A stretch of DNA of 64,000 bases from Lentisphaera profundi (GTDB taxonomy: Bacteria; Verrucomicrobiota; Lentisphaeria; Lentisphaerales; Lentisphaeraceae), in the NCBI RefSeq assembly GCF_028728065.1, contig NZ_CP117812.1:1-64000 (forward strand), given 5' to 3'. Made by a program: the position numbers and the translations under genes. The notes beneath the pieces were generated by a model. It had not been told where the DNA came from. It did no database searches and saw only the letters and a program-made list of their open reading frames with translations. The first letter of the stretch is position 1. Each line of letters starts with the position of its first letter. Shown here one piece after another: positions 18,186 through 26,308 of this stretch.

Positions 18186-18851
18186 TTAATTACTGGATTT
18201 AGGCCCTAGGTACCATTTTTCTTCGTAGAGAAAGGTTTCTAAATCACTAATAAAATCTTCGATCTTAAAATTAACATGGTTTTCGAGGGGTGACAAGAAG
18301 TCTTCGTGTTTGCGATCTTCGCGATAAGCGGGCTGCTTCGATGGTGGCGTTAAATACTTTAGTATTTTTTTCATGGAATCATTTTTCAGTAAAATAACAC
18401 AGGAATAAACACTCCAATCTCGCGGCATATAAAGCGAGGCACCGAGGAATTTTTTGCCCTGATAAGAAAGGTCGTAGTTTTCGCGAATTTCAGTCGCTAA
18501 GCCATAGGTCTCGTATAAAAAAGCCTGAATGGCTTTTGAACTATGGCGTAGATAGAGATCGATATTGAGCTCTTTTTCTCGTTTATAACGAATTGCCACA
18601 CAAGCACAGCCTTCGTCGAGCAAGACACAGCCACCGCCGCCCATGCGCTTAAAAACGGGAATAGCATCATTTTTAGTCGCTTCTAAGTGAACTTCTTTAT
18701 GAGCTTTTTGAGAACGTCCAAGGACGACTACAGGGTGCTTAGGTTGCCAGACCCTGATCGGTCTAGAGCCTTCTACAAGCACACTTTCACCCAAGGGTTC
18801 CTCAGACAAGAAGTCTGAGTTTTCAGAAAGTAGTGGGCGAAAGCTATCCAT
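18186..18851 (-). CDS. lipoate-protein ligase A-like protein (BPL/LplA/LipB family)
   Basis: A 221-residue cytoplasmic protein of the biotin/lipoate ligase superfamily. Seen: KRMGGGGCVLLDEG, equivalent to the RRxSGGGxV substrate-binding loop, and NYDLSYQGKKFLGAS, holding the invariant Lys that contacts lipoyl-AMP. Full LplA has an extra C-terminal domain of about 90 residues. This protein is single-domain, like octanoyltransferase LipM or the LplA large part, so it could be a ligase that needs a separate accessory domain, or an amidotransferase. Its start codon shares one base with the stop codon of the superoxide-reductase-like gene, so the two are translationally coupled. Confidence 0.78.
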   Translation of the reverse strand: MDSFRPLLSENSDFLSEEPLGESVLVEGSRPIRVWQPKHPVVVLGRSQKAHKEVHLEATKNDAIPVFKRMGGGGCVLLDEGCACVAIRYKREKELNIDLYLRHSSKAIQAFLYETYGLATEIRENYDLSYQGKKFLGASLYMPRDWSVYSCVILLKNDSMKKILKYLTPPSKQPAYREDRKHEDFLSPLENHVNFKIEDFISDLETFLYEEKWYLGPKSSN

Positions 18852-19390
18852 TAAGCATCGGCATTGGCGTAGTTAACAAAAACCCCATGTGGTTTACAGC
18901 AGGCTCTGACGCGGACCCAGCCCGTAATGGGTTCTGGGATTTGGATATAAGCAGAGAAATCAGTACCTTCATCGCCATAAAACTCATCGTATTTTGCGGG
19001 CTCAGGGAAAGCGACCGTATGAACATTATTGAGACGGTCAGTGATTTCGACCCAAGTCCAGTAATGCGCGGTCTTATGCGGATGTTTGAGCTCAGGATTG
19101 CCAAAGCTAATAATGAATTCTTTTTTGTTTTGAGCAATTTTAATGACGGGGCGATGCTTATCCATAGCACTCTCACTACGTTCTTGTCCGTCGTAATCTT
19201 GACCATTAAATTTGTAATAATTGAAACCTTTTTCAGGTCGAGTTAAAAAACTTGAGTTACTTTTGTAGCTGAAGGGATCTTCGTCTTTATATAAATCTTC
19301 GGGGGGTTCTTCATTAGATTCACAGGAAGCGAGCAAAGCAGTGCCCGAAGCGACTAAAGCTGATTTGAGGAAGTTTCTACGGTTGTTCAT
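18851..19390 (-). CDS. Tat-exported superoxide reductase-like lipoprotein
   Basis: About 179 residues from the ATG at 19390, preceded by GGAG. An in-frame start at 19423 would add 11 unhelpful residues before the signal. Seen: NNRRNFLKSALVASG, a twin-arginine signal, ending in a lipobox (LLASC), then a domain carrying the five ligands of a superoxide reductase Fe(His)4Cys centre in order: His in DKHRPVI, His in ELKHPH, His in TAHYW, and Cys and His in ACCKPHGVF. No desulfoferrodoxin N-terminal rubredoxin-like Cys set is present, so it is neelaredoxin-like. Such enzymes reduce superoxide to peroxide. An exported, membrane-anchored, Tat-dependent version is unusual. A binding or electron-transfer role is possible if a ligand is misassigned. 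Confidence 0.75.
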   Translation of the reverse strand: MNNRRNFLKSALVASGTALLASCESNEEPPEDLYKDEDPFSYKSNSSFLTRPEKGFNYYKFNGQDYDGQERSESAMDKHRPVIKIAQNKKEFIISFGNPELKHPHKTAHYWTWVEITDRLNNVHTVAFPEPAKYDEFYGDEGTDFSAYIQIPEPITGWVRVRACCKPHGVFVNYANADA

Positions 19391-19463
19391 TTTTGACTCC
19401 ATTAAGTAGATGACACTCCGCAAAGTAAATCACTTACTCACTTACTCAACTGCTGTGCAAAAT

Positions 19464-20204
19464 TTACTCTTCTTCTTCGTCAAATTCATTATCGAGTAGG
19501 TAGGCTCGTAGTGCGGCGAAGCCAATGCCAATGACGGCGGCAAAGAAAACTGAAAAATAGTGAAAGAAAGCGACGTCTTTAATTTGTTTCTTGTAAAAAT
19601 GATCAAGACATAGAGCATGAAAATCATGAGTGATATCTCCTTTGCCTTGCATATAATCAGCCAAGAATTCACTGTTGTTTTGAAGCTGATAAGCAAAATC
19701 AATATTTTGTGCAAAAATGAAAAATGCACAAGAGAAATAAAGGCTGCGCTCAATACCATTCACGGTCTGACTACCAGAAAAGCCACGGTAGAGGAAAATA
19801 GCAGCAATCAGAAGCTCTGTACCATGGCCCATATAAATCCGCATGATATCGGCCCACTCATTACGACTAGTAAAAATAAATAAGATCAGAAAAACGATAT
19901 TACAGATGAGGGGGATGATATTTTGACGCAAATAATAGAGTCCATAGAGTAGGATGCCATAAGTCACATAAGTGATTTCTATTTTGCGTTGCATACCCAT
20001 GGTGACACCACCGCCATAGGTAAAATCAAAAGCAGGGATCGATGGATAACCATAGATCCAGCCAAAAAAGGCATGACCGAGTTCGTGAACTAAGGTTGTG
20101 AGGGGGGAAAAGATAAATCGTGTAAAAGGGGTAAAAAAAGCAATGAGTCCTAAAGTAAGTCCCACGACTAAACAAATAGTCATTTCTTTATTGGCCTGTT
20201 TCAA
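19464..20204 (-). CDS. M50-like membrane protein with HELGH motif
   Basis: A 246-residue polytopic membrane protein. Near the end of the first hydrophobic region it carries TLVHELGHAFFGWIYGYP, a zinc-metalloprotease HExxH motif placed as in site-2 protease (M50) relatives. About five further membrane segments follow, then an acidic tail (EFDEEEE). The second M50 motif (NxxPxxxxDG-type) is not seen, so proteolytic activity is uncertain. The M50B-like group of unknown function is the best fit. The start is a TTG at 20204 with GGAGAG about 7 nt upstream; an overlapping ATG runs straight into a stop. It lies 73 nt upstream of the superoxide-reductase-like gene and may head that operon. Confidence 0.68.
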   Translation of the reverse strand: MKQANKEMTICLVVGLTLGLIAFFTPFTRFIFSPLTTLVHELGHAFFGWIYGYPSIPAFDFTYGGGVTMGMQRKIEITYVTYGILLYGLYYLRQNIIPLICNIVFLILFIFTSRNEWADIMRIYMGHGTELLIAAIFLYRGFSGSQTVNGIERSLYFSCAFFIFAQNIDFAYQLQNNSEFLADYMQGKGDITHDFHALCLDHFYKKQIKDVAFFHYFSVFFAAVIGIGFAALRAYLLDNEFDEEEE

Positions 20205-20320
20205 TTCATCGCTCTCCGTAAAATCTATTATGCTTCTACAGTAATTAGAGATAGATAATTATGAAGTGTAAAATATAAATAAAGAGACTTATATTAGCCA
20301 ATAATTACTTGGGAGGACTT

Positions 20321-21085
20321 TTGAAAAAGGCCACGAAAATACGCATAGGGGTTTATGTAGGGCTCTATTTCTTGTTAGGGCTAGTGCTATTCTTATGCCA
20401 AAGAAGTTTCGTTTATTACCCCGTGAAAGAAGTCACACATCATTATCCACGAGAAATCCTGAAAAATGAGGGTGAGCAGATTTCAGTCCTTAAAATGAAT
20501 GAAGGCCAAAGTGAAGCAGTCATTTATTTTGGTGGCAATGGGGAGAGCGTGGTCTATGCCGCGTCGGACTTAGAGCAACTCTGCGTAGCTAAGAGCCTCT
20601 ATTTGATGGAATACCGTGGCTATGGGACAAGTACGGGCTCACCTTCACAAAAAGCCATCTTTAGCGATGCCCTGAAGCTCTATGATTCACTTAAAGTTAA
20701 GTATGATAAAATTCACCTCATTGGACGTAGCTTAGGTACGGGCGTGGCGATTTACTTGGCGAGCCAACGAGATGTGGATAAACTCGTTCTGATCACTCCT
20801 TACGATAGTATTCAAAGCCTAGCCCAAAAGCGCATACCCATTTATCCCATGTCGCTTATTCTCACAGAAAAGTATCCCTCCATTGATCGCGTGGGAGACT
20901 TAAAAAATCAAACGCTCATACTCTTAGCGGAAGATGATGAAATTATTCCCATGAGTCATTCACAAAAGCTTATTACGGCTTTCACGAATACTCTTCCACA
21001 AGTGGAAATGATAAAGAATGCGGGCCACAACGACCTATCCGATCGGCAAGATTATCGTGAAGAGCTAAAGAGTTTTTTAAAGTAG
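20321..21085 (+). CDS. membrane-anchored alpha/beta hydrolase (BEM46/ABHD13-like)
   Basis: About 254 residues from the TTG at 20321, with GGGAGG just upstream; the in-frame TTG at 20309 lies within and before that site. Seen: an N-terminal membrane anchor (VYVGLYFLLGLVLFLCQRSF), YFGGNGES (oxyanion region), YRGYGTS, the nucleophile elbow GRSLGTG, the acid in LLAEDDEIIP, and the catalytic His in NAGHNDLSD. The order and spacing match the BEM46/YfhR-type serine hydrolases. The natural substrate is unknown. Decayed copies of the 3' third of a related gene lie at 24.5 and 26.1 kb on the same strand, so the region once held more members of the family. Confidence 0.86.
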   Translation: MKKATKIRIGVYVGLYFLLGLVLFLCQRSFVYYPVKEVTHHYPREILKNEGEQISVLKMNEGQSEAVIYFGGNGESVVYAASDLEQLCVAKSLYLMEYRGYGTSTGSPSQKAIFSDALKLYDSLKVKYDKIHLIGRSLGTGVAIYLASQRDVDKLVLITPYDSIQSLAQKRIPIYPMSLILTEKYPSIDRVGDLKNQTLILLAEDDEIIPMSHSQKLITAFTNTLPQVEMIKNAGHNDLSDRQDYREELKSFLK

Positions 21086-21180
21086 TTCTTGTTGTGAATT
21101 TTGATGGCATCAAGATTATGAAGTGGCCGTTACAAAACTAAGATATCTTCAGACTAGCTTTGTTATACAGACGTAAATAT

Positions 21181-21813
21181 TTAATGAGTTAAACAAAATT
21201 TAGATAAGTCTTCAAATTCATCTTTTAGATTATCTATAAATGTCTGAGCATCGTCGACAACCTCTATATTTCGACCGATGATAACATCACAATTAAAGGG
21301 GACAAATAAGGCTTCTCCTTTTGGAAGTGATTTATCCAAACCATGCATTATAACAGGAGTGACTATAGTTTTGGGCACAAGAGTGGATACGTAATAAATC
21401 CCTTTTTTAAGTTCAGCCATTTGTCCAGGTTCACCTCTAGAACCCTCGGGATAGAGTATAAGAATATCTTCATTTTCTAGAGCTTTTTTACAATCAAAAA
21501 AAAGTTCATCTTTACTTTTTCTCGCTTTTCTTTCTAGTGGGATTATTCCCATTATATTTAGTGAAAACCATTTCAAAAATTTATTTTTCAAAAAGTAGTC
21601 CGCTGCTGCCACAGGTCTAACTTTATGGATTTGTGAGAGAGGGTATAAACTCATTAGAACAATGGTATCTAAATGGCTATTATGATTAGCTGCAATGATA
21701 GCAGGACCACCTTTTGGTAGTTGATGTCTATTACGAATATTCAAGCCAAGCATGATAAGAGTCAGGGGTTTGACGACAAGGGCAAAGAAAAGAATTTTGA
21801 GATATTTATTCAT
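21181..21813 (-). CDS. 1-acyl-sn-glycerol-3-phosphate acyltransferase-like (PlsC family)
   Basis: A 210-residue membrane-bound acyltransferase. Seen: the HX4D catalytic motif in ANHNSHLDT (about residue 43), GIIPLER (motif II), PEGSRGEPGQ (motif III) and a VTPVIMHG strand (motif IV). It would acylate lysophosphatidate to phosphatidate at the inner membrane. Its start codon overlaps the CdsA stop by one base, at the end of a four-gene overlapping unit, so the operon can make phosphatidate, activate it as CDP-diacylglycerol and transfer it to an alcohol. Confidence 0.88.
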   Translation of the reverse strand: MNKYLKILFFALVVKPLTLIMLGLNIRNRHQLPKGGPAIIAANHNSHLDTIVLMSLYPLSQIHKVRPVAAADYFLKNKFLKWFSLNIMGIIPLERKARKSKDELFFDCKKALENEDILILYPEGSRGEPGQMAELKKGIYYVSTLVPKTIVTPVIMHGLDKSLPKGEALFVPFNCDVIIGRNIEVVDDAQTFIDNLKDEFEDLSKFCLTH

Positions 21814-22745
21814 TAATAGTAGAGGTAGTAAATAAAGTGAAAAAAGAGGGGTGCAGTATAAATCAAACTATCCATACGATCTAAAATACCACCATGCCCA
21901 GGGATTAAATTCCCAGTATCTTTAATATGGAGATCTCGTTTCACGGAGGATACAACTAAGTCACCAAAGAAACCGCTGAGACTGATAATTAGACCCGCAA
22001 TAAGTCCTTGGCGTGAACTAAGTGGAGTTAAGTATGGAGCCAAGAAATAGCCTACTAGAACTATGGTAGAGACACCCCCTAAAAAACCTTCCCAAGTTTT
22101 ATTAGGACTAACTTTGGGAACAATTTTGTTTTTTCCAAAGCTCTTACCCCAAATGTACTGGCTTACATCATTAAACTGAGTCATGAAAAGTAAGAAAAGT
22201 ACTAATCCAGCAGGGCCAGCTTGCGTATTTTTGGGTTCTAGGACGATGAAATAAGCCAAGTGACTAATACAAAAAACAGTTAACATTACGGCGAAATTCA
22301 TTAAACCAGCAGAACGAATAAAGCCCTCAGTCTTTCCGATCAAAACCATGCGTATGGGGATGAATAAAAAGATGTAAACAGGTATGAAAATAATAGCCAT
22401 ATCATACCAATTGATAGAAATAAAATAGTACTGAATGGGGATGGCGAGATATAGCCAGAAAATGACTCTTCTATCAGCTTGTCGTACAGGAGTAATAGAT
22501 AAAAATTCTTTTAAGGCAAGAAACGACAAGAAAGCAAAAAAATATATGGTAGTGGTTTTACCTATATAAAGCGAGGCGAAAATTAATGCAATCATCCACC
22601 ACCAGCTTTGTGTTCTCAGTTTAAGTTCAGTTAAATCATTGGATGGTTTTTTGATTTTCAAAAGAATACGAGACAAACTTGCTATGATGAGTAATGCCAT
22701 TATCAATATCATGGCCTTGATTGAATGTGGATATTGACTAATCAT
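21813..22745 (-). CDS. cdsA: phosphatidate cytidylyltransferase (CdsA family)
   Basis: A 310-residue polytopic membrane enzyme (about 8 segments) that makes CDP-diacylglycerol from phosphatidate and CTP. Seen: SPNKTWEGFLGG near residue 205 and the family signature KRDLHIKDTGNLIPGHGG followed by ILDRMDS near the C terminus, complete with the catalytic Asp residues. It overlaps the upstream CDP-alcohol phosphatidyltransferase gene by 4 nt. In this arrangement it is probably a second, pathway-specific CdsA rather than the housekeeping copy, which is usually next to uppS and dxr. That is an inference from context. Confidence 0.9.
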   Translation of the reverse strand: MISQYPHSIKAMILIMALLIIASLSRILLKIKKPSNDLTELKLRTQSWWWMIALIFASLYIGKTTTIYFFAFLSFLALKEFLSITPVRQADRRVIFWLYLAIPIQYYFISINWYDMAIIFIPVYIFLFIPIRMVLIGKTEGFIRSAGLMNFAVMLTVFCISHLAYFIVLEPKNTQAGPAGLVLFLLFMTQFNDVSQYIWGKSFGKNKIVPKVSPNKTWEGFLGGVSTIVLVGYFLAPYLTPLSSRQGLIAGLIISLSGFFGDLVVSSVKRDLHIKDTGNLIPGHGGILDRMDSLIYTAPLFFHFIYYLYY

Positions 22746-23383
22746 TTGACCTTTCCCTCGAGGAATTTATAGGCCATTATAGTTCTTCTATATACGGTGA
22801 TTATACTTCCTATTATAAGAATAAGAAGACTAATATAAAGGGTATTGCCCACTTCAGTAAAGCTACTCTCGAAGCAGCTTAATAAACAAGCAAAACTAAC
22901 AAGAGCCATCCTATGAGGTTTTGCCATGGGGCCCGTAAAACTTGTAGGTGCGCCAGTGGATATCGCAAGTACTCTTACATAGGCAGTCATGACGGCAATT
23001 AAAGCAGCACACCATCCCATCATTGGGAAATTCACGGTATAACCCAATGCAATTAAAATGATGGAATCGGCAATTCTATCAGGGATATCATTAAAGAGTT
23101 CTCCAGCGGGGGTTCCTTTTCCACCTTCAACTGCAACCATACCATCTAAAAGGTTACATAAGAGTCTGCCTTGAATAAAGACAACAGAGATAATTAACCA
23201 AAAAGACCTAAATTCATTATTTTGTGTCTGGAGAAGGCTATATGATGCGATAGCCGCAGCCACAATACTAAGGATTGATATTTGGTTGGGGGTAATATTT
23301 TTACTACTGATCCACTTGGCAAAAGTCACAGCTAAGTTATTACTTCTAGTTTTCAATGGACGTCTGTTGATTGTGCTAGACAT
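22742..23383 (-). CDS. CDP-alcohol phosphatidyltransferase family protein
   Basis: A 213-residue membrane protein with about six segments. The class motif D-x2-DG-x2-AR-x8-G-x3-D-x3-D appears as NLLDGMVAVEGGKGTPAG, then ELFNDIPDRIAD: the first Asp is Asn and the Arg is Val, with an insertion, while the last Asp residues are kept. This modified motif looks like that of a subgroup found next to CdsA and PlsC homologues. The protein would transfer a phosphatidyl group to an alcohol, but whether the product is phosphatidylglycerol-phosphate, -inositol or something else is not readable. It overlaps the preceding gene by 8 nt and CdsA by 4 nt. Confidence 0.83.
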   Translation of the reverse strand: MSSTINRRPLKTRSNNLAVTFAKWISSKNITPNQISILSIVAAAIASYSLLQTQNNEFRSFWLIISVVFIQGRLLCNLLDGMVAVEGGKGTPAGELFNDIPDRIADSIILIALGYTVNFPMMGWCAALIAVMTAYVRVLAISTGAPTSFTGPMAKPHRMALVSFACLLSCFESSFTEVGNTLYISLLILIIGSIITVYRRTIMAYKFLEGKVK

Positions 23384-23756
23384 TTTCTCTCTCCTCAGAA
23401 ATGATGTTTTTTATACCGGTGATTATACAAAAGATAAAGCCAACTACAACAGCGGGTAGTATTGTTTTGATGACTTGGCTTGTGTTAATAGTGGAATGAA
23501 CAACAAAACCAGAAGTAAAACACAAGGTTGAAATGATAAAAGAAGGGTAGATAATTTTCATCCAAGTAGTTTTAAATAGTCTTGCAAATTTTTTCACCAG
23601 TTTGATCATTACTAAGGTGAGAATAGAACTTATTAAGCCTTGAAATAGTGCTGATGTTAAAACATTATCCGCGCTAGAATTAACTAGGTACGTCCATGTG
23701 AACCAAAGTATAAAAGCAGCTAAGGCCGATATTTTATTGTAAGATGAGTTATGCAT
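23376..23756 (-). CDS. small polytopic membrane protein, first gene of lipid operon
   Basis: A 126-residue hydrophobic protein with about four membrane segments (about residues 8-28, 34-52, 68-88, 95-115) and a positively charged loop KLVKKFARLFKTTW. I do not recognise a family. The 8-nt overlap with the CDP-alcohol phosphatidyltransferase gene places it as the leading gene of the phospholipid unit, so a role in lipid synthesis or transport is possible by association only. Confidence 0.65.
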   Translation of the reverse strand: MHNSSYNKISALAAFILWFTWTYLVNSSADNVLTSALFQGLISSILTLVMIKLVKKFARLFKTTWMKIIYPSFIISTLCFTSGFVVHSTINTSQVIKTILPAVVVGFIFCIITGIKNIISEERENV

Positions 23757-23818
23757 TATGTGGTAAGCTCCCTGTTTAAAGATGATTAACTATAGAGCCA
23801 AAACAAAAGCACATAAAA

Positions 23819-23932
23819 TCAATAGTTTATCGTACTATCATTGATATAATCAATAAAGGTTCTGCGCCAATTAGCACAGGGGAGGGTGGTTTTTTCTTTA
23901 CAGTGTAAGCAAGAAAACTCTTGAACGTCCAT
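23819..23932 (-). CDS. possible 37-residue Cys-containing ORF (doubtful)
   Basis: An ATG-to-TGA frame begins 11 nt after the stop of the upstream small membrane-anchored protein. Its predicted peptide has a CLHC pair and a third Cys (LPCANW), a zinc-ribbon-like start, followed by RRTFIDYIND. No good ribosome-binding site is seen. It could be a tiny real gene, the broken N terminus of a larger protein, or chance. It occupies most of the gap before the lipid operon. Confidence 0.2.
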   Translation of the reverse strand: MDVQEFSCLHCKEKTTLPCANWRRTFIDYINDSTINY

Positions 23933-23942
23933 TATTCGGCTC

Positions 23943-24350
23943 TCATGAGGCATCTTTTACGCCATTGTACTCAATTTTAAATTTTATGGTATCAGAGTAT
24001 TCTTCCTCATCGTTTGATACCTCTATAAACATATCACCATGTAGCATATGTGGGAATTCCCCTCCTCTAAAATGACAGTCTCCAATTTGTATATGTTTAT
24101 CATTAATGACCTTCCAGATCTTGTCATTGAGGTGCTTGTTTTTGGTATGGACTTTTTGATTATCATCAAAAATCAGCTCAAATACTTTGGGATCACCTGA
24201 GTAGGGATTGCTCGTCAACTTATACTTATATTTCAGTAAACTGCTTTCAGAAAATTCTGCTGTATTGAGTGCCGATTTCACGATAAAGATAGTGACTATG
24301 CATGCGACGATCACTCCAAGCATACGATATAAATTCTTATAAGAATCCAT
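23943..24350 (-). CDS. small membrane-anchored protein of unknown function
   Basis: A 135-residue protein with a single N-terminal membrane segment (MLGVIVACIVTIFIV) and a soluble extracytoplasmic domain rich in charged residues. A Cys in GDCHFRGGEFPH and alternating strand-like segments suggest a small beta domain. No family recognised. The GGAGGG upstream of the ATG is a good ribosome-binding site. It is 187 nt from the lipid operon, in the same direction, so a link is possible but not shown. Confidence 0.55.
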   Translation of the reverse strand: MDSYKNLYRMLGVIVACIVTIFIVKSALNTAEFSESSLLKYKYKLTSNPYSGDPKVFELIFDDNQKVHTKNKHLNDKIWKVINDKHIQIGDCHFRGGEFPHMLHGDMFIEVSNDEEEYSDTIKFKIEYNGVKDAS

Positions 24351-24532
24351 TTTCCCTCCAGGGTGTTTAATTTAAGTCTTAATCAAAAATATCAACGATT
24401 AAAATAAGCGTTTAAGGAAGAAAAACATGCTGTGAGTAGCGGTCTCTGCGCTGATAGGATCATTTTAGTCTTACATTGTGGGGATTTATAAAACTAATAA
24501 GAATGAATGGGAGCAGTATAGGAGTATGAATG

Positions 24533-24622
24533 GATCTTGTATCCCAAGATAATACAGTGGTAAATCGGCTCAAAAGATGATTTGATGCAATGCTAGGCTA
24601 CTTTCTGAAAGTCGAGTTTATT
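24533..24622 (+). pseudogene. relic A: decayed fragment of an alpha/beta hydrolase gene
   Basis: Within the 329-bp gap 24351-24679, one frame reads LVSQDNTVVNRLKR, then TGA (24578-24580), then FDAMLGYFLKVEFI. This aligns with LLAEDDEIIPMSHSQKL and ITAFTNTLPQVEMI of the intact hydrolase at 20.3-21.1 kb. A further AAAAATGCGG at about 24637 may be the remains of the KNAGHND end. The 14-nt string with the in-frame TGA (AGATGATTTGATGC) recurs in relic B. The rest of the gap (24351-24532) holds nothing I can name. Confidence 0.55.
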
Positions 24623-24679
24623 TTGATTGTATGATGTAAAAATGCGGTAATGTTATTAGATGAACCTGGGAGGTGAGAC

Positions 24680-25996
24680 GTGTTATTTAGTAAGCTTAAA
24701 AAGCTATTGACTCTAAGCAATTTAAAAAAGCTTATTTATGGTGTTTTAGGCACTTTATTAATGGGGCTAATTACTGTCTCTATCGAGCTGTACTTAGGGC
24801 ATGATGATATTGAGCCCATTGATGTTAGTGACCTTGTGGTAGTCGATGCCCCTGTTGAGTTAGAAGCTAACGGTTTCTTAGCTATTAGCCGTATTCGAAA
24901 TAAATTTAATTCTGATGCTGAACAGGAACAATTAAATGCAGTCTTGAACGGAGAAGCTTATGATGTAGAAGAATGGCAAGACTTGTTACAGGAGTACGAG
25001 CAAGAAATTACATTATATGAACGGGCTATAGAGTCGGAGGACTTTTTGTCGACTCAGCTAAATAGCATGGCGGATTTGATTCCTCATTTAGGTTTTTTAA
25101 GACATTGGGGCTTGGTAAAATTGGCCAAGATAAAAACGTCCCAAATGAGTGATGAACAAAAAATGAAGGCCTACATAGGATTTAATAACTTTGCCCGATT
25201 AATTTGTCGTAGATCACAGTCGTTTATTGAATTATTAGTGGGCGGGGCCTTACAATCTTTAGTAGCGGAACAAATGTCATTATTGATTGAGCAGAGTACT
25301 GACCCTAAAGTACTAAAGTTAATTCTCGATCAGAAATATGAATACGCCGAGATTCAGTCAAATCTTATCAGAGTTCATAAAAAAGAGTTTTTTCTTATTT
25401 ATAGTATGGCTGAAGCAGTCCCAGGCGGGGATCTCACTATATTTGAGGATTTAATAGAAGAGGGCAGCCTGTATACGCATCCTTTGATTTTTAACTATGT
25501 TTTTCATAAAAATCGAACAATCGAGATCTTTGCTGAAATTTATCGTGAGATGATTAAAGACGTCAGTACAGGTATCTCAGCAGTCGATTATTTAAATAAA
25601 TGGAACAGCTATATCGATAGCTACTCTGAGAGTGTGAATCTAAGTGAAAAAAGAAATGCGCTGGGAAAAATTCTACCCGTTATGTACCTGCCGGCAATCG
25701 GGACACTCTATCAAAAACATGTCTTATGCCAATCACGCTTTCAGCTGCTGCGAGTTAAAGCAGCGATGCATAGTTATTTCTTACAGAATGGCGCTTATCC
25801 TGCGACAATAAATGACTTAGTTCCAAACTACTTAGAAGCTGTACCACATAATCAGCTATCTAATCAAGAAATGGCTTATACAAGAGAACTTGGTTCCGTG
25901 TCTTGTGACCCCGACATTCAAATACCCATGTTCAATCGAGAGAACGTGACCTATTTTTACTTAAATCGTAAATCTCGTAAGACAGAGGAATATTGA
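24680..25996 (+). CDS. membrane-anchored protein with pseudopilin-like C-terminal segment, unknown function
   Basis: A 438-residue protein starting at GTG 24680 behind GGAGGTGA. It has one N-terminal membrane segment (about residues 15-35) and a largely helical body. The C-terminal 90 residues read CQSRFQLLRVKAAMHSYFLQ, then NGAYPATINDLVPNYLEAVP. That layout (a helix followed by G-x-YP-x-x-L-x-x-LVP-x-YL-x-x-P) is common at the end of planctomycete and verrucomicrobial membrane proteins and resembles type II pseudopilin tails. Function unknown. It sits between two relics of an alpha/beta hydrolase, suggesting it arrived by, or survived, local rearrangement. Confidence 0.6.
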   Translation: MLFSKLKKLLTLSNLKKLIYGVLGTLLMGLITVSIELYLGHDDIEPIDVSDLVVVDAPVELEANGFLAISRIRNKFNSDAEQEQLNAVLNGEAYDVEEWQDLLQEYEQEITLYERAIESEDFLSTQLNSMADLIPHLGFLRHWGLVKLAKIKTSQMSDEQKMKAYIGFNNFARLICRRSQSFIELLVGGALQSLVAEQMSLLIEQSTDPKVLKLILDQKYEYAEIQSNLIRVHKKEFFLIYSMAEAVPGGDLTIFEDLIEEGSLYTHPLIFNYVFHKNRTIEIFAEIYREMIKDVSTGISAVDYLNKWNSYIDSYSESVNLSEKRNALGKILPVMYLPAIGTLYQKHVLCQSRFQLLRVKAAMHSYFLQNGAYPATINDLVPNYLEAVPHNQLSNQEMAYTRELGSVSCDPDIQIPMFNRENVTYFYLNRKSRKTEEY

Positions 25997-26065
25997 TAAG
26001 TAAGCGCAATTCACCGTACTCAGATTCAGCTTAGACTCAAAATTTGTAGAATGAACAACGTGAAG

Positions 26066-26224
26066 CAATCAGATCTAATGTCAATGAAGATTTGTCAGAG
26101 ATGATTTGATGCGGCCTGCGCAAAAGTTTTACCCTCCGTAAAAATCATCAAGAATTCAAGGCATAATGATTTGTCCGATCGGCAAGCATACAAAAAGGAA
26201 ATGAGTGATTTTTTAATGCGCTGA
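26066..26224 (+). pseudogene. relic B: decayed 3' end of an alpha/beta hydrolase gene
   Basis: In the 312-bp gap before the SNF2 gene, one frame reads SDLMSMKICQR, TGA (26102-26104), then FDAACAKVLPSVKIIKNSR and HNDLSDRQAYKKEMSDFLMR to a stop at 26222. The intact hydrolase at 20.3-21.1 kb ends LPQVEMIKNAGHNDLSDRQ and DYREELKSFLK, so homology is clear, including the catalytic HND. No 5' two-thirds remains, the Gly before His is Arg, and the frame has the same internal TGA as relic A. The remaining gap (25997-26065 and 26225-26308) shows no further gene. Confidence 0.75.
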
Positions 26225-26308
26225 AAGTGGTTTATAATCATTCAGTTTTCTAGATTTTTTTTTTAATGTTATTACTGTTGTTGATAATGAAAATATGAGA
26301 GAAGCGTG

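Noticed and set aside
24578-24580. In-frame TGA shared by both hydrolase relics as a selenocysteine codon
   Set aside because: The intact family member has Leu there, the frames lack the 5' two-thirds of the gene, and no selenocysteine-insertion hairpin is evident. Shared nonsense mutation is simpler.
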